A stretch of 64,000 nucleotides of DNA from Arcuatula senhousia (lineage: Eukaryota > Mollusca > Bivalvia > Mytilida > Mytilidae), in the NCBI GenBank assembly GCA_963971305.1, contig OZ020305.1, positions 47,019,750-47,083,749 on the forward strand, read 5' to 3'. The translations under genes were made by a program, and so were the position numbers. The notes beneath the pieces are model-generated. The model saw nothing but the letters and a program-made list of their open reading frames with translations, was not told where the DNA came from and ran no database searches. This document shows positions 12,268 to 24,949 of the stretch, in pieces (position 1 is the first letter of the stretch; every line of letters starts with the position of its first letter).

Positions 12268-13460
12268 TTTATTTGCAATATAAATGTTAATTGCTTATCA
12301 AATTTGATGCTTCAATTAACAAATTTCCTTTTAATATATAGATAACCGACATAAACAACAGGTTTAGCTATTATTTTTGTATAAACTGTACAAGAAGTGT
12401 TTCATATCGGTACGTAAAAATGTTATTTGTTCATTACTTGTTCTTTATTTTTTTTTATTTCCTCAGATAAGATAAAATTATCATTTATTCATTCATCCGG
12501 TGGTTCATAACACCATTTTGACCTTGATATCGACCAAATGAAAAGTATTAATTTAAATAAAAGAACTCACATTCTTTTGAAATAAACTGCGTAATATGAA
12601 ATATCAAACTTTGAAAAAAACGCCTTTGTTTTAGATAATGGATTAAATAAATGACGGACGCAATTAGTTAAGCTAGATATTGTAAGTAGAACTTGCTGGA
12701 TGTACCAAAAGATTGACAACTTTCAACCAGAAAAAAAATTCAAATTAGTGTAAACATAATACATGTAGATGTAATGTATTTTTTAAAGTATGATATTTCA
12801 TATTATGCAGTTAATTTGAAAAGATTGTGTGTTGTTATATTTAAATTAATATTTTTCATTTAGTCGATATCTAGGTCTAAATGGTTTTATGAACAACCTT
12901 ATTTCCTAATACAAGAGATTCACAAACAATGATATATTTTAAAAATAAATGAAAACAAATGAAAAACAAAACAAGCATGCACTATATCAGACAAACGAAT
13001 GCATAAGAGTATATTTTCCAAATATCAGGAATGATGACACTTTAAAACCTTGATGACACCTCGAGCATCTGCTCTGAACCTATTTTGATTTGAGGTTATA
13101 AATTGTTCTGACTGGTGAGTTTAACGTCGTGACTTTATCTTGATATAGGTCTGCAGCGACGTATGAATCGTATCAGAAGTAAAAGAAAAAACTTTTGGCA
13201 ATCGAGGCAAAGCATAAAGTATTCTGAATAAGGATTTGGTAGGAACAAACCATAGCTCTTGAATTGATATTTTAATTTTTTTATCGTACCAAAAACTATA
13301 ATTGCAGCTAGAAGACTATTCATTCCTAAAATGTTCAACAATGATCAGAACAAGTTCCAGAATAAACACAATAATTAAACAAACAGCAATCAATGCCTCT
13401 TAAAGTTAAATGGTCAGTGTCTTCCATGTATTTTATCTAATTATGAAATTATGTTCATAC
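12268..13460. other. No gene recognised
   Basis: AT-rich sequence between the nested transposons and the ACAAG microsatellite. I see no exon with usable splice sites and no known repeat. Confidence 0.35.
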
Positions 13461-13905
13461 AGACAAGACAAGACAAGACAATAGTTTATTTAAGTCTCAC
13501 CTCTCATAAATTACATTACATATATACACACACATAAAACATATTGAACAAAATAAAAAGTAGTAACAGAGAGCCACTCTTAAAAGATTTATGAGAGACT
13601 ATTTAAAATAGTTTATAAAAGTCTATTATATACAAATACAATGATAAAATCATTATTTATACAAAACATTTGTTCTTATCATTAAAATATCATGGCAGAT
13701 TTTGGCAGTATAAAAACATACATCTTCATTTTGAAATAAAAATATAAATTTCTCCTCTTCTGATAAATTCATAAAAATACAGCATACCTGTTGAAATGCA
13801 GGTCGTCACAACAACTCTGTGTAGCAAAATGTAAACCAAAGAAAAAAGAAGTGTATTTCTATTCAAAACTGCGACATTTAAGATCCTATTAGACGATAAG
13901 GAAAT
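13461..13905 (-). repeat. ACAAG microsatellite and possible retroposon tail
   Basis: Four copies of ACAAG-type units (13461-13482) are followed by 'atagtttatttaagtctcacc'. On the minus strand this reads as AT-rich sequence ending in (CTTGT)n, a layout common at 3' ends of SINE/LINE copies. No reverse transcriptase sequence is visible next to it, so the class is a guess. Confidence 0.3.
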
Positions 13906-14083
13906 GTGGAATAAGTGTACGCGACACAACCAACATAAAAAACGGCAGTTTAAAACATCACAATGGAAAATTCAACATGACCAAGAGGTCATGCAATGGC
14001 CTATGACTCAAAATACAATACATACGATTCAAGACAAGTCCCTAAATTATCAACGAAAGACCCATTACTGGACATAGAACAAA

Positions 14084-15465
14084 CAAGAGTTAACACTCAA
14101 GTATGTCTCGCCAGCTGGCACGATCGGAATACCTATTTATCCAACTATTCACATGCATAAATTCTTGACATTTTCCTGTGGACCAACTGAAAGGATTCTA
14201 GATATCAAAGTCATCGGGAACAGACTTAACATAAAAGACTGAACACAAAAAACCAATATTAAGTCATTTAGTGTAGAAATGAGGTCATGGTCAGATGACA
14301 TGGTGATGCACCCAAAAACCCTAATTCAATTATACTCTCTCAAAAAAGTTACGCAACAGTGGAAAATTTCCCTATATGTTTAAAGTTAACCTTCCTTATT
14401 ATAAACTGATATTGCGAAGCCGTTTTTCAATCATTTTTTATCAAATAAAAACCAAGAAAAAGAGAAACAAATGAAGTTTATTTTTTATGATTTGGGCAAA
14501 ATCCTAGCTGTTACGGTTTTTGATAGAACGCGAGTAGAACATAACCAATGTTTTTCCACGGATAATGTTGGTTGATTTAAACGGGTTGTTGACGCATAAA
14601 ATTAACAGTTGATTTCTACTTGTGATATCTTAAAATCCGGTGAAGTGACGATTTTTCTGAAATCATAAAAATAAATTTCAATCATTTCTCGTTCTCTTGG
14701 TTTTTATTTGATTAAAATCGGTTAAGAAATGGCTTTGCAATACAAAAAAAATATTAGGTAGGTTTATTTAAAATATATAGGGAAATTTTGTATTGTTGCG
14801 TAACTTTTTTGAGTGAGTATAATTGATATCCTAAAGATCAGATGCCAAGCTATTATACTTTTTTAAAGAATTTCATTTTCCACAAAAGTCTCACAGAGAC
14901 GTTTGCAGCCTGAAAAAAAAGACCTAATTAACAAAGTCACTGAATCGTCAAGGTCAAGATCACACGGCATGGTGATAGTTGCTTAGACCATAACCTGAAC
15001 TGTCTGTGTATAAAATAGCAGATGCCTTACTATAACACTTTTCAAGAAATTAATTTTCCACAACAGTCTTACGAAGTTTTCGGCTTGAAAAAAGGCCTAA
15101 GTTCATAGAGTCACACGGCATGGTGACAATTGCTTAGCCCATAACCTGAACTGTCTGTATACCAACTATCAGATGCCTAGCTATTTTATTTTTCAAGAAG
15201 TTTGTTTTCCACAAAAGTCTTGCAAAGACTTAAGTTCACAAATCACTGAAGCGTTAAAAAGGGGTCAAGGTCACTCGGCATGGTAACAGTTGTGTAGACC
15301 ATAACCTGAACGGTCTGTATACTAAACATACAATGCCTATCTATTATACTTTTCAAGAAACTCATTTTCTACAAAAGTCTTACAAAGAAGTTAACGCCGC
15401 CGTCGTTGCCGGAAAGTAATACCTATGTCTCGTCGTCCGCGACTATTCATCGCAGGCGAGACAAA
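14084..15465 (+). mobile_element. Family C hairpin-ended repeat element (copy 1)
   Basis: 5' hairpin GAGT-TAAC-ACTC (14087-14098), then the box ATGTCTCGCC (14103-14112). Interior units of roughly 155-165 bp share 'cacggcatggtgacagttg' and 'ccataacctgaactgtct'. The 3' module 'agttaacgccgccg' leads to a hairpin (15425-15463) with TGTCTCG / CGAGACA arms and an inner GCGA/TCGC stem; the right arm inverts the 5' box, and AAAA follows. A mariner-like element (14331-14821) is inserted in it. Other C copies are at 45381-46475 and 54133-56430. Confidence 0.65.
14331..14821. mobile_element. Mariner-like fold-back element
   Basis: Inverted termini of about 47 bp (TACTCtCTCAAAAAAGTTAC, continuing to TTTCCCTATAT) are bounded by TA on both sides (14331-14332, 14820-14821), as for Tc1/mariner. 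The inversion continues inward: 'gcgaagccgtttttcaatc' and 'atcaaataaaaaccaag' on the left recur inverted on the right, so much of the 487 bp could fold into one hairpin. No transposase frame. Confidence 0.65.
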
Positions 15466-15590
15466 AATAGATAGATGACAGGGACAAACAAACGCTTTGA
15501 CAAGAACTCCTGGCTTAGGACAGGCAAATATTAAAAACGGCGGGGTAAACTAGTCTTTTGGGTCCAACCTTCCACCTATTGCTTATCTTG

Positions 15591-16589
15591 AACTAAGCAC
15601 AAAAATAACACACAAAAAAATCAATTCGATTAAAGTTCATATTACCATGATTCTAGGCCCGAGTACACAATTAATTTTCCCTCTTTGTTTAATATAGCAA
15701 AAGTTTACTTTACGAAAAAAATTATGGCTATAAATACTTTACATTTAGCTATATTGTACCTATGGCCAATATGCCCTTGATACTGGAAAATAAAAAAAAT
15801 TGCATATATTCAACTTTTTTGACAAGTGAAAAATATAAGGCCCTACAGGGGGTCAGTTCCGAGAGCTTCCGAAAAGAAAAAATCCCCCCTTTTTGTCATT
15901 TATTAATTCACATCAAGCATCTTCTCTCATTTCTAAAACATCTTGCTAGTGTTCTGTGACCCCTTTCTTTTGAAATGAGACCAAAAACAACTACAAAAAT
16001 TAAAGAGAACACATTAAAGCAAATTATTTTCTAAGGCACTATTTTTAATAGGAACTATATTCGTAGCAAAGGGCGATAATTGTGTACTCGTACCATGAGA
16101 GAACCTGAGACAAGATCACTATACGAGAACAAAGAGACATAAAGGAACTCTCTAACCTCTTTTACCTCGTTATCTCAATTGTGTCTCACAACCGTGTTGT
16201 GTTTTGTGCTTTTGGACCGCGAGATCGCAATGGAAGAGAAAGGTTTGGTGCCATAAAACCTGTGTTTTGTGGTAGTGGATTTTTAGCCATTATTACCTTT
16301 CCTCTGGTTGGAACATTATATATTTCATATGTATGTTTTGTACCTTTCACAGCAGACGATACTATTGCATTACTGTAGTTTTTACCTGTTCTCTTGTGTC
16401 ACGTGATTTCAATTAAGAGGGAAATTCAATTTCATGGCTGTTGTTTATATTTGATAATTCTTTCATATTCATTTCGAGACTTTATATCAGTTTTGTATTC
16501 CTGTATTCATATTTGCTGAGATGCATTGATGATTGAAGTTAAGCATTCAGACCTTTACTTTATAGATAAGGACCTTCATCGGTGAATGC
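15591..16589. other. No gene recognised
   Basis: AT-rich region between repeats. A 65-codon frame at 16181-16378 has no splice support and no recognisable motif. Confidence 0.3.
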
Positions 16590-17106
16590 CATGTTCCCCA
16601 TGAAGCAGGTGTCTGTTACAGTGTACTTAATCAGTGTTTACTGTCATGTTCCCCATGAAGCAGGTGTCTGTAACAGTGTAATATAATCAGAACTTACTAC
16701 TATGTTCCCAATGAAGCAAATCTCTGTTACAATGTACTATCATCAGTGTTTACTATCATGTTCCCTATGAAGCAGGTGTCTGTTACGGTGATCTATCATC
16801 AGCATTTACTGCCATGTTTGCCATGAAGGAGGTCTCTTGTTAACTGCCATGTTCCCCATGAAGCAGGTTTCTGTTATAGAATAATACAGTGTAATATCAT
16901 CAGCGTTTACTACCAGTTCCCCATGAAGCAAGTCTCTGTTACAGTGTACTTCATCAGTGTTTAGTGCCATGTCCCCCTTGAAGCAGGTGCCTGTTTCAGT
17001 ATATTATCATCAATGTCAACTGCCAATTTCCCCATGAAGGAGGTCTCTGTTACAGTGTATTATCAGCAGTGTTTACTGCCATGTTCCCCATGAAGCAGGT
17101 GTCTGT

Positions 17107-18198
17107 CAGTCCGAAAACCGGTGGTATTTAAACAATAGAATGTGAGCTCTTCATCGGAAAAGATAGGAAAGTCAATTCGAATGTTTATCCTGGTTGTCAA
17201 GTGAATCAAAAGTTCTTTTTAGTACAAAATTTCTTCCAATTTTAAGTTATGCTGATAAAATAAACTTTTTTGAATTAAAAAGAGTTTTTAAAAGTAACCG
17301 ATTGCATTTTAATGCATGTTATTATGTGGATATTTATGAAATGCATACGGTGCAAACTGAAATGGATCGCACAACTTTAACTTTTATATAAAAAATTGAA
17401 AAAAATCACACTATTTGTTTAAATGTATATCTTCCCATATGCAAATTTTCAGACATGTACTGCAAGAGGTAAAGCCAAAATAAAATTAAGAAAAAGACCT
17501 ATTTTTCTAGTCCGTCTTGACAACCTTCTTTTTAAAAGTACACGATTTACCTGTTGAATTCGATTATGTCATAGAACATGTTTACCTTTTTGACCGGTAT
17601 CCGTAAATTGGGATCAACAGTATGTGAATTTGCATTGTATTGGAGTAAATGTCCAATTCAATATTCAGTCATCCGTTTTAAAAATAGGAATGCCTCCCAT
17701 TTATCATGTTTATAATTTATTAAAGATAGAACTTGGTTGTGTCCCTTGAAAGTTTTTCATAGTTACACATTGAATTCAAATGGATCGTTATATGATAACA
17801 GTAAAATATAATTTTCAAACTAATATCTGTCGAAAGAAAAGGTAATAACCTAACTTTCCCACAAGTTTCGAAAATGTACTGCAGGTATTACGCCTTGTGT
17901 GATTTTTTAAAGGTTGAGTTGACATTTTAATTTTTTCCAACGGCCAATAAGTTTTACTCGATTTGTTAAAATATGCACTTTTGTTGACCTTATAAACAAC
18001 TGTTTACGCAAAAGAAAAGATTCGTTAATAACATAACATGTCCAACGTATATGATAGTAGTCAAATCCATGCGTAATAAATGAAAATTGAAGATTGTTTA
18101 TATGCCGTCGCCATCGTTGTTGTCATCGTTAAAAATTTAAAAACACATTAGCTGTTTTCTGCAGGGGAGATAATTGAATACCACTAGATATTAGACTG
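17107..18198. mobile_element. TIR element inserted in the minisatellite
   Basis: The left end CAGTCCGAAAACCGGTGGTATT and the inverse of the right end CAGTCTAATATCTAGTGGTATT match at 15-16 of 22 positions. The element cuts one minisatellite unit between 'gtgtctgt' and 'ttacagtg'. The flanks fit a short duplication such as CTGT, but the overlap with the CAG/CTG ends makes this ambiguous. The 1.09-kb interior is AT-rich without a transposase. Confidence 0.6.
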
Positions 18199-18916
18199 TT
18201 ACAGTGTACTATCATCAGTGTTTACTGCCAAGTTCCCCATGAAGCAGGTGTCTGTTACAGTGTACTATCATCAGTGTTTACTGCCATGTTCCCCATGAAG
18301 CAGGTGTCTTTTACAGTGTACTATCATCAGTGTTTACTGCCATGTTCCCCATGAAGCAGGTGTCTGTTACAGTGCACTATCATCAGTGTTTACTGCCATG
18401 TTCTCCATGAAGCAGGTGTCTGCTACAGGGTATTATCATCAGCGTTTACTGTAATGTTCCCCATGAAGGAGGTCTCTGTTACGGTGAACTATCATCAGCA
18501 TTTACTGCCATGTTTGCCATGAAGCAGGTGTCTGTTTCAGTGTAATACAGTGTAATACTATCATTGTTTACTGCCATGTTCCCCATGAAGCAGGTCTCTG
18601 TTACGGTGAACTATCATCAGCATTTACTGCCACGTTCCCCATGAAACAGGTGTCTATTATAGTGTAATGCAGTGTAATATCATCAGCATTTACTACCATT
18701 TCCCAATGAAGGAGGTCATTGTTTACTGCCATGTTTTCCATGAAGCAGGTCTCTGTTATGGTGAACTATCATCAGCATTTACTGCCTTGTTCCCCATGAA
18801 GCAGGTGTCTGTTACAGTATATTATCATCAGTGTTTACTGCCATGTTCCCCATGAAGCAGGTCTCTGTTACAGTGTACTATCATCAGTGTTTACTGCCAT
18901 GTTCCCCATGAAGCAG

Positions 18917-19215
18917 CAGGGATCACCACAGTCCAAAATCCAAGGGTGGTGCAAGACTGAAAATAAGACTGTATCGCCTACTAATAAAATTTTTGAGTTA
19001 CGTTATTGTAATTCATAACAGTGCTATAAGTCTTGGTTTTTGCTTTTCTAGTTGTGTTTTGGCTGTAAATCACCAAATGCATACAATTTCTATTAAAAAA
19101 CTATTATTTAAAGGAGTAAAGTCAAAATTTAATGTGGAGCTCAAAATTCAAGGGTGGGGGAAAGAAATTTAAGAGTGGGGGAGCACCGCCCTTGAATAGC
19201 CTGTGGTGAACCCTG
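18917..19215. mobile_element. hAT-like element inserted in the minisatellite
   Basis: Left end CAGGGATCACCACAG, inverse of right end CAGGGTTCACCACAG. The homology continues inward (CAAGGGTGGTGC versus CAAGGGCGGTGC). Both flanks are AGCAG (18912-18916, 19216-19220), a 5-bp target duplication confirmed by the known minisatellite unit 'tgaagcaggtg'. It is 299 bp with no coding capacity. Confidence 0.75.
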
Positions 19216-22200
19216 AGCAGGTGCCTGTTACAGTATATTATCATCAATGTTTACTGCCATGTTCTCCATGAAGCAGGTCTCTGTTAGAGTATACTTTATC
19301 AGTGTTTATTGATATGTTCCCCATGAAGCAAGTCTCTGTTACAGTATATTATCATCAGTGTTTACTGCCATGTTCCACATGAAGCAGGTGTCTGTTACAG
19401 TATATTATCATCAGTGTTTACTACCATTTCCCCACGAAGCAGGCATCTGTTACAGTGTACTTCATGAGTTTTAACTGCCATGTTTCCCATGAAGCAGGTC
19501 TCTGTTACAGTGTACTATCATCAGTGTTTACTGCCATGTTCCCCATGAAGCAGGTGCCTGTTACAGTATATTATCATCAATGTTTACTGCCATGTTCTCC
19601 ATGAAGCAGGTCTCTGTTAGAGTATACTTTATCAGTGTTTATTGACATGTTCCCCATGAAGCAAGTCTCTGTTACAGTATATTATCATCAGTGTTTACTG
19701 CCATGTTCCCCATGAAGCAGGTCTCTGTTACAGTATATTATCATCAGTATTTACTGCCATGTTCCCCATGAAGCAGGTGTCTGTTACAGTGTACTATCAT
19801 CAGCGTTTACTACCATGTCCCCATGAAGCAGGTCTCTGTTACAGTATATTATCATCAGTGTTTACTGCCAAGTTCCCCATGAAGGAGGTCTCTATTACAG
19901 TGTAATACTATCAGTGTTTAGTGCCATGTTCCCCATGAAGCAGGTGCCTGTTACAGTATATTATCATCAATGTTAACTGCCATGTTCTCCATGAAACAGG
20001 TCTCTGTTACAGTGTAATACTATCAGTGTTTACTACCATGTTCCCCATGAAGCAGGTCTCTGTTACAGTGAAATATCATCAGAGTTTACTATCATGTTCC
20101 CTATAAAGCAGATGTCTGTTACAGTGTATATCATCAGCGTTTACTGTAATGTACCCCATGAAGGAAGTCTCTGTTACGGTGTACTTCATCAGTGTTTGAT
20201 GCCATTTTACCCATGACGCAAGAGTCTATTACAGTGTAATACTATCAGTGTTTACTACCATATTCCCCATGAAGCAGGTGTCTGTTACAGTGTACTTCAT
20301 CAGTGTTTACTGTAATGTTCCCCATGAAGCAGGTGTCTGTTACAGTGTATTAATTTTTGTCATCAGTGTTTACTGCCGTGTTCCCCATGAAGCAGGTCTC
20401 TGTTACAGTGTACTTCATCAGTGTTTACTGTAATGTTCCCCATGAAGCAGGTGTCTGTTACAGTGTACTATCATCAGTGTTTACTGCCATGTTCCCCATG
20501 AAGCAAGTCTCTGTTACAGTGTACTATCATCAGCGTTTACTGCCATGTTCCCCATGAAGCAAGTCTCTGTTACAGTGTACTTCATCAGTGTTTACTACAA
20601 TGTTCCCCATGAAGCAGGTGTCTGTTACAGTGTACTATCATCAGTGTTTACTGCCATGTTCCCCATGAAGCAAGTCTCTGTTACAGTGTACTATCATCAG
20701 CGTTTACTACCATGTTCCCCATGAAGCAAGTCTCTGTTACAGTGTACTTCATCAGTGTTTACTGCCATGTCCCCCATGAAGCAGGTGTCTGTTACAGTGT
20801 AATACTATCAGTGTTGACTACCATTTCCCCATGAAGCAGGTCTCTGTTACAGTGTACTATCATCAATGTTTACTATCATGTTCCCTATGAAGCAGGTCTC
20901 TGTTACAGTGTACTATCATCAGTGTTTACTGCCATGTTCCCCATAAAGCAGCTCTCTGTTACAGTTTATTATCATCAGTGTTTACTACCATGTTCCCTAT
21001 GAAGAAGGTCTCTGTAACAGTGTACTATCATCAGTGTATACTGCCATGTTCCCCATGAAGGAGGTCTCTATTACAGTGTACTATCATCAGTGATTACTGC
21101 CATGTTCTCCATGAAGCAGGTGTCTGTTACAGTGTAATACATTCGTATCATCAGTACTTACTACTATGTTCCCCATGAAGCAAATCTCTGTTACAATGTA
21201 TTATTATCAGTGTTTACTATCATGTTCCTTATGAAGCAGGTCTCTGTTACGGTGCACTATCATTAGCATTTACTGCCATGTTTGCCATGAAGGAGGTCTC
21301 TTGTTTACTGCCATGTTCCCAATGAAGCAGGTGTCATTTATAGTGTAATGCAGTGTTTACTACCATTTTCCCATGAAGGAGGTCTCTATTACAGTATACT
21401 TCATCAGTGTTTAGTGCCATGTTCCCCATGAAGCAGGTCTCTGTTACAGTGTAATACTATCAGTGTTTACTATCATGTTCCCCATGAAGCAGGTGCCTGT
21501 TACAGTAAATTATCATCAGCGTTGACTGCCATGTTTGCCATGAAGGAGGTCTCTTGTTTACTGCAATGCTCCCCATGAAACATGTGCCTGTTACAGTATA
21601 TTATCATCAATATTTACTGCTATGTTACCCATGAAGCAGGTCTCTATTACAGTGTACTTCATCAGTGTTTAGTGTCATGTTTCCCATGAAGCAGGTCTCT
21701 GTTACAGTGTATTATCATCAATGTTTACTATCATGTTCCCCATGAAGCAGGTGCCTGTTACAGTAAATTATCATCAGCGTTTACTGCCATGTTTGCCATG
21801 AAGGAGGTCTCTTGTTTACTGCAATGCTCCCCATGAAACAGGTGCCTGTTTCAGTATATTATCATCAATATTTACTGCCATGTTACCCATGAAGCAGGTG
21901 TCTGTTACACTGTACTATCATCAGTGTTTAATGCCATGTTCCCCATGAAGCAGGTGTCTGTTACAGTGTAATATCATCAGTACTTACTACTATGTTCCCC
22001 ATGAAGCAAATCTCTGTTACACTGTACTATCATCAGTCTTTACTATCATGTTCACTATGAAGCAGGTCTCTGTTACTGTGCACTATCATCAGCATTTACT
22101 GCCATGTTTGCCATGAAGCAGGTGTCTGTTACAGTGTAATATCATCAGTACTTACCACTATGTTCCCTATGCAGCAGGTCTCTGTCACTGTGCACTATTA

Positions 22201-24338
22201 TTAGCATTTACTGCCATGTTTGCCATGAAGGAGGTCTCTTGTTAACTGCCATGTTCCCCATGAATCAGGTGTCATTTATAGTGTAATGCATTGTTTACTA
22301 CCATTTCCCCATGAAGGAGGTCTCGATTACAGTGTGCTTCATCAGTGTTTACTGCCATGTTCCCCATGAAGCAGGTGTCTGTTACAGTGTAATATCATCA
22401 GCGTTTACTACCATGTCCCAATGAAGGAGGTCTCTGTTACAGTGTACTTCATCAGTGTTTAGTGCCTCTTGAAGCAGGTGCCTGTTACAGTATATTATCA
22501 TCAATGTTTACTGCCAAGTTTCCAATGAAGCAGGTCTTTGTTACAGTGTATCATCATCAATGTTTACTATCATGTTCCCCATGAAGCAGGTGCCTGTTAC
22601 AGTAAATTATCATCAGCGTTTACTGCCATGTTTGCCATGAAGGAGGTCTCTTGTTTACTGCAATGCTCCCCATGAAACAGGTGCCTGTTACAGTATATTA
22701 TCATCAATATTTACTGTCATGTTACCCATGAAGCAGGTGTCTGTTACAGTGTTCTATCATCAGTGTTTAATGTCATGTTCCCCATGAAGCAGGTCTCTGT
22801 AACAGTGTAATACTATCAGTGTTTACTACCATGTTACCCATGAAGCATGCGTCTGTTACAGTGTACTTCATCAGTGTTTACTGTAATGTTCCCCATGAAG
22901 CAGGTGTCTGTTAGAGTACTATCATCAGTGTTTACTGCCATGTCCCCCATGAAGCAGGTCTCTGTTACCCTGTAATATCATCAGTGTTTTACTACCATGC
23001 TCCCTATGAGGCGGGTGTCTGTAACAGTGTACTTCAGCAGTGTTTACTACCATGTTCCTCATAAAGTAAGTGTCTGTTAAATTGTATAATCATCAGCGTT
23101 TACTGCCATGTTTGCCATGAAGGAGGTCTCTTGTTTACTGCAATGCTCCCCATGAAACAGGTGCCTGTTTCAGTATATTATCATCAATATTTACTGCCAT
23201 GTTACCCATGAAGCAGGTGTCTGTTACAGTGTACTATCATCAGTGTTTAGTGCCATGTTCCCCATGAAGCAGGTCTCTGTTACAGTGTAATACTATCAGT
23301 GTTTACTACCATGTTCCCTATGAAGAAGGTCTCTGTCACAGTGTACTATCATCAGTGATTACTGCCATGTTCCCAAAGAAGCAGGTGTCTGTTACAGTGT
23401 ACTATCATCAGTGATTACTGTCATGTTCCCCATGAAGCAGGTGTCTGTTACAGTGTACTATCATCAGTGTATACTACTATGTTCCCCATGAAGCAGGTTT
23501 CTGTTACAGTGTACCTCATCACTGTTAACTGCCATGTTCCCCTTGAAGCAGGTGTTTGTTACAGTGTATTATCATCAGTGTTTACTGCCATGTTCCCCAT
23601 GAAGCAGGTCTCTGTTCCAGTGTAATATCATCAATGTTTACTGCCATGTTCCCAATGAACCAGGTCTCTATAACAGTGTACTGTCATCAGTGTTTACTGC
23701 CATGTTCCCCATGAAGGAGGTCTCTGTAAAAATGTACTTCATCAGTGTTTACTGCCATGTTCCCCATGAAGCAGGTGTCCGTAACAGTGTAATACAGTGT
23801 AATGTCATCAGTGTTTACTGTCATGTTACATATGAAGGAGGTCTCTGTTACAGTGTACTTCATCAGTGTTTAGTGCCATGTTCCCATTGAAGCAAGTGTT
23901 TGTTACAGTATATTATCATCAGGGTTTACTGCCATGTTCCCCATGAAGCAGGTCTGTATTACAGTGTTCTATCATCAGTGTTTTAAGCCATGTTCCCCAT
24001 GAAGTGGGTCTCTGTTACAGTTTACTCTCATCAGTTTTTACAGCCATGTTCCCTTTGAAGCTGATTTCAGTCACAGTGTACTATCATTGGTATTTACAGC
24101 CATGTTCACATGAAGCGGGTCTCTGTAACAGTGTAATAGCATCAGTGTTTACTACCATGCATGTTCCCCATGAAGCAGATCTCTGTTACATTGTATATCA
24201 TTATATATATAACATATAGCTGAGAGGGTGATAGAGTAAATTGATACCCTGAGAAAAGCATTGACAACTGAGGCGCAGCCGAGGTTGACAATGTTTTTTC
24301 GAAGGGTAGCAATCGCGTTGTTGCTGGACAATACTTAC

Positions 24339-24551
24339 GGCGGGTGTGCTATAGCAGGCAGGAACCGCTTACTCTTCCGGAGCACCCGAGTTCACTCTTG
24401 TTACGACTTGAGTTCGCGTTGTTGATTTCTGTTCGGTTGTTTTTATGTTTTGTGTTTCCCTGTGCTGTTCTTGTTCATGTTTACCGGTTTTGTCGTTGCC
24501 TTTTCGGACTTTTGACACTCGAATGCCCCTTTGGTGCCTCTGCTTATTTGA
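24339..24551 (+). mobile_element. Solo 3' tail of a Penelope-like element
   Basis: Nearly identical to the tail at 6613-6824 (minus strand), differing at only a few positions, but here without any reverse transcriptase. A 73-codon frame crosses it and is not considered a gene. Confidence 0.65.
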
Positions 24552-24691
24552 AGAATACATTGTAAAACCTTTGAAGAAACTGTTAAATTTTCAAAAAACC
24601 TGCCAGAAAGTATTCTTTTCAACGGAAAACTGATGAAAAAAACGCAGTGTCAAAAAAGAGGACAAACTAATCATAGAATGTAAACACTTGC

Positions 24692-24949
24692 GGGTACTGG
24701 TAAACTGAGAAACAAAAAGTAACCAAACGAAACGGAGCTGCACAAAAACGATATCGGTAAAGAAAGAAACGTAAACAGTAAAATTAGCAACCGAAATCTG
24801 TATTTAGAAAGGAAACGAAATCAAGCGAAACTGGTAAAAAGAAAAATTGAATCGATTTTAGCCGACAATAGTCGTTTTTCTTAATTTACCGATTTCGTTT
24901 TCTCTTCGCCTCGTTTGGTTACATTTCGTTTCTCAGTTTAACAGTACCC
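24692..24949. mobile_element. Fold-back MITE with inverted termini
   Basis: The left end GGGTACTGGTAAACTGAG and the inverse of the right end GGGTACTGTTAAACTGAG continue into 'taaccaaacga', giving about 45 bp of inverted repeat in a 258-bp element. No coding capacity. The family is not identifiable from the ends and no clear target duplication is visible. Confidence 0.6.

Larger units (their letters stand above)
13905..15590 (-). mobile_element. Penelope-tail-type repeat (family I), interrupted by a family C element
   Basis: The left part (13905-14083) and right part (about 15465-15590) together reproduce the tail that follows the Penelope-like frame at 29040-29375, including 'gtacgcgacacaaccaac' and 'cctggcttaggacaggcaaat' on the minus strand. 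Family C (14084-15465) sits in the gap. Confidence 0.5.
16590..24200 (+). repeat. 56-bp minisatellite array
   Basis: Over 100 imperfect copies of a 56-bp unit carrying 'tgttccccatgaagcagg', 'tgtctgttacagtgta' and 'ctatcatcagtgtttactgc'. Because 56 is not a multiple of 3, open frames last only a few units and spell shifting versions of 'MFPMKQVSVTV'; they are not genes. The array is interrupted at 17107-18198 and 18917-19215 by transposons, and a stray unit reappears at 25453-25497. Shortened units ('tttgccatgaaggaggtctcttg') recur in fixed context, showing higher-order duplication. I see no conserved function. Confidence 0.9.

Noticed and set aside
16181..16378. 65-codon plus-strand frame with a balanced composition
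   Set aside because: No splice sites, no recognisable motif and no neighbouring exon.
16590..24200. CTGATGA words on the minus strand in nearly every minisatellite unit, suggestive of hammerhead cores
   Set aside because: No GAAA core partner or flanking helices at the right spacing in the units.
20248..24219. Several open frames of 60-71 codons (e.g. 20248-20433, 23690-23890, 24004-24219)
   Set aside because: They lie in the 56-bp minisatellite and arise from its periodicity; the frame shifts every unit.
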